64,000 nt of DNA from Heterostelium multicystogenum (taxonomy: Eukaryota; Evosea; Eumycetozoa; Acytosteliales; Acytosteliaceae). The stretch spans positions 62,001 through 126,000 of the forward strand of contig RCNN01000589.1 in NCBI GenBank assembly GCA_003667245.1, read 5' to 3'. Numbering within the stretch: position 1 is the first letter of the stretch; every line of letters begins with the position of its first letter. Positions 1 through 9,452 of this stretch are shown here, in pieces. A program made the translations under genes and the position numbers. A model generated the notes under the pieces. That model made no database searches, had not been told where the DNA came from, and worked only from the letters and a program-made list of their open reading frames with translations.

Positions 1-2
1 CC

Positions 3-623
3 GCCGCCAATGGCGCCGAGCTGTGGGCGGCCATGGAGCGTACACCTGCCGACCTGATCATCCTCGACCTGATGCTGCCGGGGGATAACGGCCTGTTGCT
101 GTGCCAGCGCCTGCGCCAGCAATACGCAACACCGGTGATCATGCTGACCGCCATGGGCGAACTGAGTGATCGCGTGGTGGGCCTGGAAATGGGCGCCGAT
201 GATTACCTGAGCAAACCTTTCGATGCCCGTGAATTACTTGCCCGGGTGCGCGCCGTACTGCGTCGGGCGGGTGAAAACCGGCCGACGTTGGGCGACGTGT
301 CGCGCCCGCTGATTCGTTTCGCCGGCTGGCAACTGGACCTGACGCGCCGTGAGTTGCGCTCGCCGGACCAGGTGATGATCCCGTTGTCGTCCGGGGAGTT
401 CGACCTGCTGCTGGTGTTCGTCGAACACCCGCAGCGCGTGCTCACCCGCGAGCAATTGCTGAACCTGGCGCGGGGCCATAGCCACGACGCGTTCGACCGC
501 AGCATCGACGTGCAGGTCAGCCGCCTGCGACGCAAGCTGGAGTTCGACACCAAGCGCCCGGCGATGATTCGTACGGTGCGCAACGGTGGTTACCAGTTCA
601 CCGTCGCGGTGACCCGCTCATGA
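3..623 (+). CDS. OmpR-family response regulator (5' end outside window)
   Basis: DNA-binding half of a two-component system. The reading frame is open from the window edge, so the N-terminus is missing. Seen: phosphoacceptor Asp in LIILDLMLPGD, the MLTA switch Thr, the SKPFDARELLARVRA lysine region, then an OmpR winged-helix domain ending in the RTVRNGGYQF turn typical of the family. The stop overlaps the start of the downstream kinase (620), so the two are translationally coupled. Target genes cannot be told from the sequence. Family assignment is firm; the specific name is not. Confidence 0.9.
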   Translation, partial: AANGAELWAAMERTPADLIILDLMLPGDNGLLLCQRLRQQYATPVIMLTAMGELSDRVVGLEMGADDYLSKPFDARELLARVRAVLRRAGENRPTLGDVSRPLIRFAGWQLDLTRRELRSPDQVMIPLSSGEFDLLLVFVEHPQRVLTREQLLNLARGHSHDAFDRSIDVQVSRLRRKLEFDTKRPAMIRTVRNGGYQFTVAVTRS

Positions 624-1941
624 GCCGCTTCAAACCTCGGGACACCGTGGCCCGCTGGATTGCCCTGACCATCCTGATTGCGATGCTCACAGCGCTGGCC
701 TTCAATGCGCTGTTTGTGCAACTGGCTGGCGTTTGGGCCAGGCCGCCGTTGGGTGAAACCGGCCTGTTGGAGAAGGTCGCGGTGATCGTGCGGATGATCG
801 AAGCGGCAGAGCCGTCCCAGCGCGCGCAACTGACTCGGGCAGTGGCCGATGACAGCTTCAAGGTGAGTTGGTCGGCCTCCCGCACAGGCATTGATGTGCC
901 GGTTTTGGAAGACCCGGGGTTTCACTCCGACCAGGTGTTCAAAACAGCTGCTCAAGGGGCCGGAGCGGCGAATGGAAGCCTACGAACCGTCCGACTGGCC
1001 TGGCCCCGGCGGGCGCTATGCGCTGGTGGTGCAACTGGTGGATGAATCCTGGCTGATGTTCAGCGCGCCGTCGCGCAGCTGGGGCCTGGCGGAAGGCCCG
1101 CGAAGCCTGATCGTGCTGATGCTGGTACTGATTTCCACCGCGCTGGTCACGCTGATCGCCACCCGGCGCCTGGCCCGGCCGCTGCAGTATTTCGCCCAGG
1201 GTGTGCGACGTTTCGGCGCCGACTTTCGTGCGCCGCCTATCGAGCCGGTCGGCCCCCAGGAAATCCGCCAGGCGATTCTCGCGTTCAACGGCATGCAGGC
1301 GCAGTTGCAGCACTTCATCCAGGACCGCACCCAGATGCTCGCCGCGATTTCCCATGACCTGCGTGCGCCGCTGGACCCGCCTGCGCCTGCGGGGGGAATT
1401 CATCGAAGATGCCGACCAGCAGCACCGCCTGTTCCGGGATGTCGACGAGATGCAGGCGATGATCAACACCGCGCTGGAATTCTTTCGCGACGATGCGCGC
1501 CTGGAACAGGCCACCCAACTGGACCTTGCGGAGTTGCTGCAAACGCTGATTGACGACTACCGCGATCAGTCCATCGACATCGGCTTCAATGGCCCGCCAC
1601 GGCTGGTGTATTTCGGTCGTCCGCTGGGGCTCAAGCGAGTGATGACCAACCTGATGGACAATGCGATCCACTACGGGCGGGCGCCGGAAATCGAACTGCA
1701 ACAGAGTCCGGGCGTGGTGACGATACGGGTACTGGACCGTGGCCCGGGCATCCCGCAGGAGCAGCATGAGCAGGTGTTCCTGCCGTTCTTTCGGCTGGAA
1801 GGCTCACGCAATAAAAGTACCGGCGGGGTCGGTTTGGGCCTTTCCACGGCACGGGCGATTGTCCTGGAACACGGTGGAACGCTGACGTTGGAGAATCGCC
1901 CGTGTGGCGGGTTGGCCGCCGTGGTGGTGTTGCCGGTTTAG
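620..1941 (+). CDS. Two-component sensor histidine kinase (two frameshifts)
   Basis: Membrane sensor partner of the preceding regulator. Seen: N-terminal transmembrane helix (ALTILIAMLTALAFNALF), a periplasmic stretch, a second helix (SLIVLMLVLISTALVTLI), a HAMP-like linker, the H-box ISHDLRAPL, the N-box MTNLMDNAIHYG and a GVGLGLSTARAIV G2 box. The frame breaks twice: an extra A in AAAA at 941-944 and an extra G at 1373-1374, just after the phosphoaccepting His. Removing one base at each restores a normal-length kinase of about 440 residues. I read both as sequencing errors. Confidence 0.85.
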
Positions 1942-1955
1942 GAAGGCTTAAACCC

Positions 1956-2159
1956 TCACGGCAAATTGCCTTTTCCCAGATCAGTCAGATTACCGCTATT
2001 CGACTGAAAAATTTGCTGGTTGGAACTGCTACGCGAGGGCTCATCGTTTGGTTTGGGGGCCGGCTGAACAGGTTGGACGGGTTGAGTGGCTTGAGGCGAA
2101 TGAGTGGGCCCATTGAAGGATTGGATATGGAAAGCGCTGCCAATGATTGGAAAGGACAT
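1956..2159 (-). CDS. Small Pro/Gln-rich hypothetical protein
   Basis: A 67-residue frame in the otherwise empty 360-base gap between the sensor kinase and bphP. It starts with ATG and is rich in Pro, Gln, Ser and Asn (for example QPVQPVQPAPKPNDEP), with no membrane helix or signal peptide. I do not recognise a family. The orderly proline-spaced composition is more protein-like than chance, but the upstream ribosome site is weak and no neighbour supports it. The rest of the gap (2160-2301) shows nothing I can name. Confidence 0.3.
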   Translation of the reverse strand: MSFPIIGSAFHIQSFNGPTHSPQATQPVQPVQPAPKPNDEPSRSSSNQQIFQSNSGNLTDLGKGNLP

Positions 2160-2301
2160 AGATGTTGGCTCTCATTAGAAAGGACGTGAAGTGTGCGCAT
2201 TCACCTCCCTTTGAGTGCGTCCTGATCAGTGGCCCTGGCCCGGTCCGGCGTTCCGGGCCTTTGGGTTTCCATATGCTTCGCCGTGTCGATGAGGCGCCGT
2301 T

Positions 2302-4530
2302 TCAAGCCGGCTTGGGCACCGTAAACCGAAACTCGCTGCCTCGCCCCAACTCACTCTCAGCCTCGATCCGCCCGCCGTGGGCCTGCACGATGCCTTGGGT
2401 GATGTACAAGCCCAGGCCGCTGCCGGTGGGATTGTTTTCGGTTTGCGTCCAGTAGCGATCAAACACGTGAGGCAACTGATCAGGGGCGATCCCTTCGCCG
2501 GAGTCACGCACCGAAAACACAATCTCTTCGCCATTGCTCAACGCACTGATGCCAATATTGCCCTGGCGCGGGGTGAACTTGATGGCGTTGCCGATCAGGT
2601 TCGACAGCACCTGGAACAACCGTTCCGGGTCGGCATGGATTTGCAGCCCGGGTTCGGTATTGAAGGACAGGTCGATGCCCTTTTCCATCGCCAGGGGCGC
2701 GAGCAGTGAATAGGCCTCCTCGAACATCTGGCTCACGTCCAGGGCCACCGGCTTGACGGTGTAGCGCCCGGCTTCGATCTTCGAGGTGTCGAGCAAATCT
2801 TCCAGCAGCACATTCATGCGCCCGGCGGCTTGTTGCATGGTATCGATGGCCGAGGAAATCCGTCGCGAGGTGTGTGGGCCATCGGAACTGAAGGCCTTTT
2901 GCATCATGCCGCAGAGCATCGAGATCACCGTCATCGGGTTGCGCAGGTCGTGGGAAACCACCGCCACCAGTTCATCCCGGGCGCGCACCGCCTGTTGTTC
3001 ACGCAGCACCTGGCGGGCCAGGTCATTTTCCAGGGCCGAGCGGCGCAGGTCGTTGGCGGCGAAGCGGTCACCGTGGCTCCATTTGGTGGCAATGCCGGCC
3101 ATCTCCACCTTCCAGATTTCAAACGAGGTGCGTGGGCGAAGGTGCAGGCCCGCGTCGGTGCTTTCCAGGTCCAGGGGTTTGTTCGGGTCGCCGCTCCAGT
3201 TGATGTTTTCCTTCACTTCGGGACGAAACCACAACACGCCGTTGTCCACCGGCTTGGGCAAGCTCATGGCCAGCACGCCACTGGCTACGTGCTGGTATTC
3301 AGCCGCCGGCGGGTAAACCGAGGCCAGGTTATGGCTGGCAAACACCGGCTGCCCGGTCTCTTGCAGCCACTTGTGCAGGGCGCGAATCTGCGCAGGTTCC
3401 GGGCAATTGCCGTAACGGTGCAGTTGCTTGTCTTCGATGATCGCCACACCGCCTGCGAGGGTCAGGTCCATCAGCAATTGCGGACGCTGCGCCAGGCCAT
3501 CGAAGACGTTTGCGGGCGAGGCCTGCATGGCCTGGCTGAGCAAGGCCAGGGCCTCGACTTTTTCTTCGCGCTGGCGGCTTAGGTCCAGGGCCTCCATGGC
3601 GCTGATCTGCAACGACAGCACCTGGCCGATGGTCTGGCACGCGGTGCGCAAATCATTGGGCACCAGCAGCGGCTGGCGGTTGCCGCAACTGATCAGGCCC
3701 CAGAGTTTGTCGCCGGCCATCAGGGAGATGCTCATGGACGACAGCACCCCCATGTTTTTCATGTACTGGCAGTGAATCGGCGACACGCTGCGCAGGGTGG
3801 CGAAGCTCAGGTCCAGGGGCTGGCCGGTGTCCGGGCGCAACCTGGGCACCAGCGGCACTGCCTCGTAATCGGCATTGGGGATGATCCGCAGCCAATTGGT
3901 GCGGTACAGCTCCCGGGCTTGTTCGGGGATGTCAGACGCCGGGAAGAACAGGCCGTTGAACAATTCCATCGACGGGGCGGACGCTTCGGCGATCACCTGG
4001 CCGTGGCCTTCCTCTTCGAAACGATAAATCAGCACCCGGTCGTAGCCGGTCATGGCCTGGATTTCGTTGACGCTGATTTCATACAAGGCTTGCAGGGTTT
4101 TCGCCGCCTGCAGGCGTTGAAGCATCTTGCCCAGGTTGCTGGTCCGGCCATTGAGTGCCCGCGGCTGGAAGTCCTTGAGCCGTGGTTCGAACTCCAGCAC
4201 CAGCACATCCTGATGGCGGTGCAGCAAGCCTTCGAACTCGGCGCCGTTGAGGGTCATGTGCAGCGGTGCGGCGTCGAAAAAGCTGTTTTGCGTGACCATG
4301 GCCCGGACGGCTTCGGCATGTTCAATGCCGATCAATGTGTGCAGCGGCTGGCCCAGCAGGGATTCCGGTGAGTGGTTGAACAGTTCGGCTACGTTGGCGC
4401 TCACCTGCACGATATGCAGGTCCGGCTCGGACAGGGTCAGCAGCGCACCGTGGGGCTGGATGGCCCCCGGGAAGCGGATGGGTTCGTCTGCACAGTTGGC
4501 AAGCAACTCTTCAAAATCTTCGGGTTTCAT
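2302..4530 (-). CDS. bphP: Bacteriophytochrome histidine kinase
   Basis: Red/far-red photosensor that binds biliverdin and signals through a C-terminal kinase. About 742 residues, intact, the usual bacteriophytochrome length. Seen in order: biliverdin-attaching Cys13 just before EPIRFPGAIQPHG, PAS domain, GAF domain with the PASDIP motif, PHY domain with tongue WFRPE and LRPRTSFEIWK, H-box VVSHDLRNP near residue 525, and an ATPase domain with GSGLGLYITQGIV. The ATG at 4530 was chosen because it overlaps the bphO stop (ATGA), the standard arrangement. bphO directly upstream makes the chromophore. Confidence 0.95.
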   Translation of the reverse strand: MKPEDFEELLANCADEPIRFPGAIQPHGALLTLSEPDLHIVQVSANVAELFNHSPESLLGQPLHTLIGIEHAEAVRAMVTQNSFFDAAPLHMTLNGAEFEGLLHRHQDVLVLEFEPRLKDFQPRALNGRTSNLGKMLQRLQAAKTLQALYEISVNEIQAMTGYDRVLIYRFEEEGHGQVIAEASAPSMELFNGLFFPASDIPEQARELYRTNWLRIIPNADYEAVPLVPRLRPDTGQPLDLSFATLRSVSPIHCQYMKNMGVLSSMSISLMAGDKLWGLISCGNRQPLLVPNDLRTACQTIGQVLSLQISAMEALDLSRQREEKVEALALLSQAMQASPANVFDGLAQRPQLLMDLTLAGGVAIIEDKQLHRYGNCPEPAQIRALHKWLQETGQPVFASHNLASVYPPAAEYQHVASGVLAMSLPKPVDNGVLWFRPEVKENINWSGDPNKPLDLESTDAGLHLRPRTSFEIWKVEMAGIATKWSHGDRFAANDLRRSALENDLARQVLREQQAVRARDELVAVVSHDLRNPMTVISMLCGMMQKAFSSDGPHTSRRISSAIDTMQQAAGRMNVLLEDLLDTSKIEAGRYTVKPVALDVSQMFEEAYSLLAPLAMEKGIDLSFNTEPGLQIHADPERLFQVLSNLIGNAIKFTPRQGNIGISALSNGEEIVFSVRDSGEGIAPDQLPHVFDRYWTQTENNPTGSGLGLYITQGIVQAHGGRIEAESELGRGSEFRFTVPKPA

Positions 4531-5142
4531 AGCAGTACCTCCTGGCTGTCGAGCCATTGCTCAAAGCAGCTGAATGTCGAGCGGGCCGCGTTCACGGCGC
4601 GCAGTTTGGCGTTGCGCATCGAGGGGCACATGGCTCAGGTAGTCGAGAAAGTCTTTCCAGCGCCGACCGGTTTCAGCGCCGTACACGTTGAGAAACGCGC
4701 CGCCGTTGTCGGCATCCAGTCCCAGGCGCTGGGCCATTTCCCGGCGCAGGATTTGCCCGCCCAGGGTGGCGCCTTCCAGCACATACAGCGCGCCCAGGCA
4801 GGCGGCCGGCGTGTCGAGGAGCGGTAGCGACATGCAATGGGGAAGGGCGGCGATGGCTCGGGCGTCCAGGCCCAGGGCGTGAAGATCCGTCAGCAAGGTG
4901 GGAGTTTTGCGACGCAGCACCTGATCAAACCCCACGGGGATCAAGCCGCTGTCGTTCAGCGTCGTTTCCAGAGGGTTGTAGAACCCGTAATAGGCCTGGA
5001 GCAGGCGTTTATACCGAGTGTGATCCAGCTGCGGGGAGAAAAACGGCAAGCGCTTTTCCAGGGCGACGTGCAGTAAAGCGGTACCCGAGCGCAGGGCTTC
5101 AAGTACAGGGGGCGCACCAACGTCATGGGCCTGTGAATGCAT
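4527..5142 (-). CDS. bphO: Biliverdin-producing heme oxygenase (one frameshift)
   Basis: Opens heme to biliverdin, the chromophore of the adjacent phytochrome. Seen: heme-oxygenase fold sequence with the proximal-His region TALLHVALEKRLPF, and the distal-helix-like stretch LYVLEGATLGGQIL. As written the frame ends early at 4561. Reading three instead of four C (GGGG on the plus strand at 4623-4626) extends it to a stop at 4527 that overlaps the bphP start, and the recovered tail (SCFEQWL) looks like other BphO ends. First gene of a bphO-bphP operon. Confidence 0.88.
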
Positions 5143-5243
5143 TCAGTAAACTCGAACTGGGGGCCTGCTGGCCATGTAAGGTTGCTTAATAACTGACCGC
5201 AGGAGTCGCCGTGAAGTTCGCCTTGGCTGATATCGCGATGCTA

Positions 5244-5621
5244 TCAGTGCATGGGCGAACCCTGCACCAGGGCCGACTGCACGCAGTCGATCAGGCGCTT
5301 GGTGGTCCACGGCTTGGGCAGGAACCGTACGGTGCTGCCCAACTGCGAGGCCATTGCGGTGTTGCCCGAGGTCAGCACCACCGGCAGCGTCGGCCAGCGA
5401 TGGGCGACCACCTTGCTCAAGTCGTAGCCATTGAGCAGGCCGGGCATCTGGATATCGCTGACAATCAAGTCTACTGGATCACTGGCTCGTTCAAGAAAAA
5501 TCATCCCTTCGTCTGCGGACGGAAACGAGGTCACCACCGCGCCGAAATCCTCCAGTACATCTACCATCAACGAGCGAATGATTTCGTCGTCTTCCAGCAC
5601 CAATATCGATGGCTGAGCCAT
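5244..5621 (-). CDS. Single-domain response regulator (CheY-like)
   Basis: Stand-alone receiver of 125 residues with no output domain. Seen: acidic pair LEDDE, phosphoacceptor Asp in LIVSDIQMPG, switch residues in VVLTSG, and the conserved Lys in FLPKPW. It is co-oriented with and upstream of bphO-bphP, separated by about 100 bases, so a role as phosphate acceptor for BphP is plausible. That link is inferred from position only; such receivers also serve hybrid kinases elsewhere in the genome. Confidence 0.88.
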   Translation of the reverse strand: MAQPSILVLEDDEIIRSLMVDVLEDFGAVVTSFPSADEGMIFLERASDPVDLIVSDIQMPGLLNGYDLSKVVAHRWPTLPVVLTSGNTAMASQLGSTVRFLPKPWTTKRLIDCVQSALVQGSPMH

Positions 5622-5763
5622 GATCCTTACTCCACCATCCGGGTTAAGTAAGGTGGAGTGGGGCGCCGTCGATTAGGTTCGATTGGATGTTTTTTTTGCG
5701 ATGGGTGGTCATTTGGTTGCCTTTGAATTGCGTCAGGGCAGGGCGCTCCACTGGCGAAACCTG

Positions 5764-6483
5764 CTAGAAGCGTTCATCCAGCAGCGCCGGCAATGTCAGC
5801 TCCTTGACGAAACTGGCGCCGGACAGGCTCAAGACCATACGCACCACCTGCACCACGTCATGCACCGGAATCAATTGGCCCTCACCGCGCTGTTCGGCCT
5901 GGGTGCGTGAGGTGCTCAAGGAATCTTCGGTATTCAGATAGCCCAGGTTCAGGCAAGTGACACCCAGGCGTTGCTGGCGATAGCCTTCACGCAGCGCATC
6001 GGCGATGCCGCGCAAGGCGAATTTCGAGGCGCCGAACGCCACTTCGGGCCGGCCGCTCTGGGGCAGTCCCGAGGTCGAGCCGGTGAGGATGATGCGCGGC
6101 TGAGGGCTCTTCAATAACACCGGCAGCAGCCGCTTGATCAACAACAGCGGTGCGGTGATGTTGCAACTGACGATGGCTTCCAGTTGCGTGTCCTCGTCGG
6201 TGAGATAGCTGTACGCCGGATCAAACGCCCGCGCCTCCCAGATGCCCAGGTTATAGATCAGTGTGTCCAGCCCGCCTGCCGCCACCGCCTGCTCGATGAC
6301 GTGCGCCGCTTGGCCAGGCACGCCAAGGTCTGCTTCCACCCAGCGCACCTCGGCGCCAGTGCTGCACGTCAAGGGATCAGGGCGACTGCGGGACACCCCG
6401 ATCAGCGTATCCCCAACCCCGCCCAGCCCTTCCATCAAGGCCCTGCCCAATCCTTTGCTTGCACCGACCACCATGGTTTTCAT
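5764..6483 (-). CDS. Short-chain dehydrogenase/reductase family protein, catalytic Tyr replaced
   Basis: Intact 239-residue protein of the SDR superfamily. Seen: N-terminal nucleotide-binding motif VVGASKGLGRAL, the Asn region LIYNLG, the catalytic-Ser segment ILTGSTSG, then FGASKFALRG where the family normally has YxxxK. The codon is TTC (Phe) rather than TAC (Tyr), so the usual proton donor is absent while the Lys remains. It may be a non-catalytic or altered SDR, or carry a single-base error. Substrate unknown; it stands alone between the receiver and a divergent acetyltransferase. Confidence 0.85.
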   Translation of the reverse strand: MKTMVVGASKGLGRALMEGLGGVGDTLIGVSRSRPDPLTCSTGAEVRWVEADLGVPGQAAHVIEQAVAAGGLDTLIYNLGIWEARAFDPAYSYLTDEDTQLEAIVSCNITAPLLLIKRLLPVLLKSPQPRIILTGSTSGLPQSGRPEVAFGASKFALRGIADALREGYRQQRLGVTCLNLGYLNTEDSLSTSRTQAEQRGEGQLIPVHDVVQVVRMVLSLSGASFVKELTLPALLDERF

Positions 6484-6607
6484 CGCTTGTCTCCTGAACC
6501 GCTGTGCCGAGAGGAGCGGGCATGCAAGCAGAGTGGTGGGGTGATATCAATTGAGTGGCTGTTTCCAGATGTTAATCTCAGGTGTTTCAACGATCCCGGG
6601 TTGCCTC

Positions 6608-7133
6608 ATGCTCACTGTTATCCGACTTGCCGCCGCACCCGACGCAGTGTGTTTACCTGCAATAGAGCGCAGTGCGGCCCAGTCCTTTCGTGCGATCGAA
6701 TCCTTGAGCTGGCTGGCCGATGCCGAGGTCATGAGTGTTGAACGTCATCTGCAGTTGATCGCGTGGGGTACGTGTTGGGTGGCGGTGGATGCTGCTGGCC
6801 AGGTCCAGGGTTTTTCTCAGTGCACAGATGCTTGATGACGACCTGCACATCCATGAACTGTCGGTGGCGCAGGTCATGCAGGGCCGTGGCGCAGGGCGGC
6901 AATTGCTTGAGGCCGTGATGAATGAGGCTCGCTCGCGCCGGTTGCGGGCAGTCACCTTGACCACATTTTGCGACGTGCCCTGGAACAGCCCGTTTTATCA
7001 GCGGCTGGGATTTGAGCAAGCACATTCGCTGGCGCCGGATCATCGTTTGGCAGAGGCTCTGCGTGAGGAGTATCGTCACGGTTTTGCGCCGGGCAGTCGC
7101 TGTGCCATGTCATGGCAGGTCGTAGCGCGTTAA
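6608..7133 (+). CDS. GNAT-family N-acetyltransferase (one frameshift)
   Basis: Transfers acetyl from acetyl-CoA to an amine; substrate not predictable. Seen: start MLTVIRLAA, the beta-strand 4 and acetyl-CoA loop in LSVAQVMQGRGAGRQLLEA (the QxxGxG/A signature), and the C-terminal FYQRLGFE motif. An extra T in TTTTT at 6811-6815 splits the frame in the middle. Without it the protein is about 175 residues, normal for the family. First of three closely spaced plus-strand genes (GNAT, VOC, cytochrome c). Confidence 0.85.
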
Positions 7134-7156
7134 GTAAAGGCACCCCAAGGATTCTC

Positions 7157-7591
7157 ATGTTTATCCGAAACCCCCTCGTCCCCGAACTCATCGTGACGGC
7201 CCTCACGAGCAGCCTCGACTTCTGGGTCACCCAGTTGGGATTCGACATTGGTTATCAGCGCTCCGAAGAAGGCTTTGCCTACCTCGACCTGCAAGGCGCG
7301 CAAATCATGCTGGAGCAATACGATCCGGATGCCGGCCAGTGGCTGACCGCACCCTTGGAAAAACCCTTGGGACGAGGCATTAACCTGCAAATCGATGTGC
7401 CTGCCGTGGCGCCTGTTCTGCAGCGTCTGGCTGCCATCGGCTGGCCGCTGTTCCGCGACGTTGAGGACGCTTGGTACCGGGCGGGTGAGGTGGAAGCGGG
7501 GCAGCGGCAGTTCATCGTGCAAGACCCGGACGGCTACCTGGTGCGTCTGGTGCAGCGGTTGGGCGAACGACCTGTGGGGACTCATTCATGA
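7157..7591 (+). CDS. VOC / glyoxalase-bleomycin resistance family protein
   Basis: 144-residue intact protein of the vicinal-oxygen-chelate fold. Seen: paired beta-alpha-beta-beta-beta modules, LDFWVTQLGFDIGYQ in the first and the FIVQDPDGYLVRLVQ end of the second, matching the bleomycin-resistance-like subgroup. The start at 7157 was preferred over an upstream in-frame ATG because it begins at the conserved first strand. Its stop overlaps the cytochrome c start (ATGA at 7588). Bleomycin binding is not implied; most members have other, unknown ligands. Confidence 0.85.
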   Translation: MFIRNPLVPELIVTALTSSLDFWVTQLGFDIGYQRSEEGFAYLDLQGAQIMLEQYDPDAGQWLTAPLEKPLGRGINLQIDVPAVAPVLQRLAAIGWPLFRDVEDAWYRAGEVEAGQRQFIVQDPDGYLVRLVQRLGERPVGTHS

Positions 7592-7970
7592 AATACGCCG
7601 CTTTACTGGCCATTGCCTTGATCGGTGGGGCCTTCAGTCTCCAGGCTCTCGCAGAAGGCGATGCCCAAGCCGGTGAAAAGCTGTTCAGCAAAACCTGTGG
7701 CGGTTGCCATAGCGTCGGCGAAAATGCACGGGGCGGTTTCGGGCCGCAACTCAACGGCATCATTGGTCGACCGGCTGGCACCACCACTGACTATCAGTAT
7801 TCAGATGCGATGAAAAATTCAGGCGTGGTCTGGACGCGGGACAAGCTGGCCGCCTACATCGAGGCACCGAAAAAGGTCGTGAGCGGCACCCGGATGATTT
7901 TCTGGGGATCAGCGACCAGGAGAAGATCGATAACCTGCTGGCGTACCTTGCGACGTTCCAGGCGCAATAA
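7588..7970 (+). CDS. Periplasmic c-type cytochrome (one frameshift)
   Basis: Small class I cytochrome c. Seen: cleavable signal peptide ending near LQALA, heme-binding CGGCH, and the downstream Met ligand region GTRMIF. A missing base near 7899 (TTTT likely TTTTT) shifts the frame in the Met loop. After correction the C-terminus reads SDQEKIDNLLAYL and stops at 7970, giving about 127 residues. It resembles cytochrome c550/c2-like electron carriers. Partner oxidoreductase unknown. Confidence 0.87.
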
Positions 7971-8000
7971 ACACCGATCCCAAGACAAGGATTTCACTCC

Positions 8001-8447
8001 ATGGTCGCACCGCGTATCCGGGCGCTTGCCCTTTGTATCTTTCACCGCAACGGTCGAATTCTGGTTCACGAATTCCAGGATGCGGTGAAACAGCAGACAG
8101 TCTTTCGCCCCATCGGTGGCGGCATCGAATTCGGTGAACACAGCGCCGAGGCCATCGTGCGAGAAGTCCAGGAGGAACTGGCGCAGCCGATTCACAGCCT
8201 GCGCCTGCTCGGCACGCTTGAAAGCATCTTTACCTACGACGGCCACCCCGGACACGAGATCGTCCAGGTCTACGATGGTCAATTTGCGGATCAGAGCCTA
8301 TATGAGCAGCCGTATCTTGACGGTGCTGAAAGCAACGGTTTTGCGTTCAAGGTGAGTTGGAAGGGCAGCTCAAGCTTCACCGCGCAGTCGCCACTGGTAC
8401 CGGAAGGGCTTTACGCGCTGCTCAAGGGCGCCGCGCTACTGGATTGA
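8001..8447 (+). CDS. NUDIX hydrolase
   Basis: 148-residue intact protein. Seen: the NUDIX box running from GGGIEFGEHSAEAIV to REVQEEL, with all metal-binding acidic residues. NUDIX enzymes hydrolyse nucleoside-diphosphate-linked compounds; the substrate here is not predictable. Its 3' end overlaps the end of the convergent AraC-family gene by about 37 bases. Confidence 0.88.
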   Translation: MVAPRIRALALCIFHRNGRILVHEFQDAVKQQTVFRPIGGGIEFGEHSAEAIVREVQEELAQPIHSLRLLGTLESIFTYDGHPGHEIVQVYDGQFADQSLYEQPYLDGAESNGFAFKVSWKGSSSFTAQSPLVPEGLYALLKGAALLD

Positions 8448-9373
8448 CGGCACGCGTCCCGATAATGCCTCGGGGCCTTTCCTGTCACTCGCTTGAAGGC
8501 GTTGCTGAACGCACTTTCAGAACCGTACCCCAACGACTGCGCTAACACGCCCACTGACAGATTCCCCTCGCGCAACGCTCGTTGCGCAAGGCGCATGCGC
8601 CACTCGGTCAGGTACGCCAACGGTGGTACCCCGGCAACGCTCTTGAAGTAGTGCGAAAAGGTGGTGCGCGACATCGCAGCCGCCGTAGCCAGGTCTTCCA
8701 GTGTCCAGGCACGCTCCGGCTCGCTGTGCATCAAGCGCAGCGCGGGGGCCAGGCGCTTGTCGCTGACCGTGCGCAGCCAGCCTTCGGGTAATACGCCCGA
8801 GGTCTCGACATAGGCCCGCAGGATCTGGATAAACATCAACTGCGCCAGTTGCGCCGACGCCAAGCTTGCCCCGAGCAAATTGGCTTGCCCCTCATGTGCC
8901 AACTGGCCGAGTAGCCATTGCACGATTGTCGCTTGCGGCGACGTGGCCCGCACGTGGATCAGGGGCGGCAGCGCGTTGGCCAGCAGGCCGCCACTCTCCG
9001 GGTCCAGTTGCACGTAGCCGCCGATTTGCACACAGCCCTGGCCGTCACCGATTTGCGGGAAGCGGCCGGCGTCAGCGAATAATTGCCGCGCTTCCAAAGG
9101 CGCGACCGACACATCGCCTGCAAGCACAAACGAGCGTTGCGCACACAGCAGGAACACATCGCCCGCCTCAATCAACACCGGCGCCAGTTCGCCATCCATC
9201 CACAACCAGCACTGCCCCTTCACCACCCCGAAAAACTTGATCTTGTCCGGCGCGGGAAAACGCAGGGCCCAGGCGCCGCCCGCGCTGAAGCCGCCGGTCA
9301 TAACCGATTGGGCATTCACGAACGTGAGAATCTCGGAAAACGGGTCGCTGGGCATATTCGTACTTTTACGCAT
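8411..9373 (-). CDS. AraC-family transcriptional regulator with cupin-type sensor
   Basis: About 320 residues. Seen: N-terminal cupin-like ligand domain (FGVVKGQCWLWMDG, IEAGDVFLL), C-terminal double helix-turn-helix with WTLEDLATAAAMSRTTFSHYFK and the family signature VGVLAQSLGYGSESAFSNAFKRVTG. The start could also be the internal ATG at about 9355. It is divergent from the oxidoreductase at 9453 with an 80-base gap between, the usual layout for a regulator and its target. Confidence 0.9.
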   Translation of the reverse strand: MRKSTNMPSDPFSEILTFVNAQSVMTGGFSAGGAWALRFPAPDKIKFFGVVKGQCWLWMDGELAPVLIEAGDVFLLCAQRSFVLAGDVSVAPLEARQLFADAGRFPQIGDGQGCVQIGGYVQLDPESGGLLANALPPLIHVRATSPQATIVQWLLGQLAHEGQANLLGASLASAQLAQLMFIQILRAYVETSGVLPEGWLRTVSDKRLAPALRLMHSEPERAWTLEDLATAAAMSRTTFSHYFKSVAGVPPLAYLTEWRMRLAQRALREGNLSVGVLAQSLGYGSESAFSNAFKRVTGKAPRHYRDACRQSSSAAPLSSA

Positions 9374-9452
9374 GTAAATGGGATAATCGAGTATTCAGAG
9401 TACGGCTTTCGAGGGGTAGCGTGTTAACCACACGTCCAATGGAGACTCTGTC

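Noticed and set aside
2830..3582. Long plus-strand frame opposite bphP
   Set aside because: It is the antisense shadow of an intact, well-recognised gene in GC-rich DNA; its composition (His/Gln/Arg-rich) is typical of shadows.
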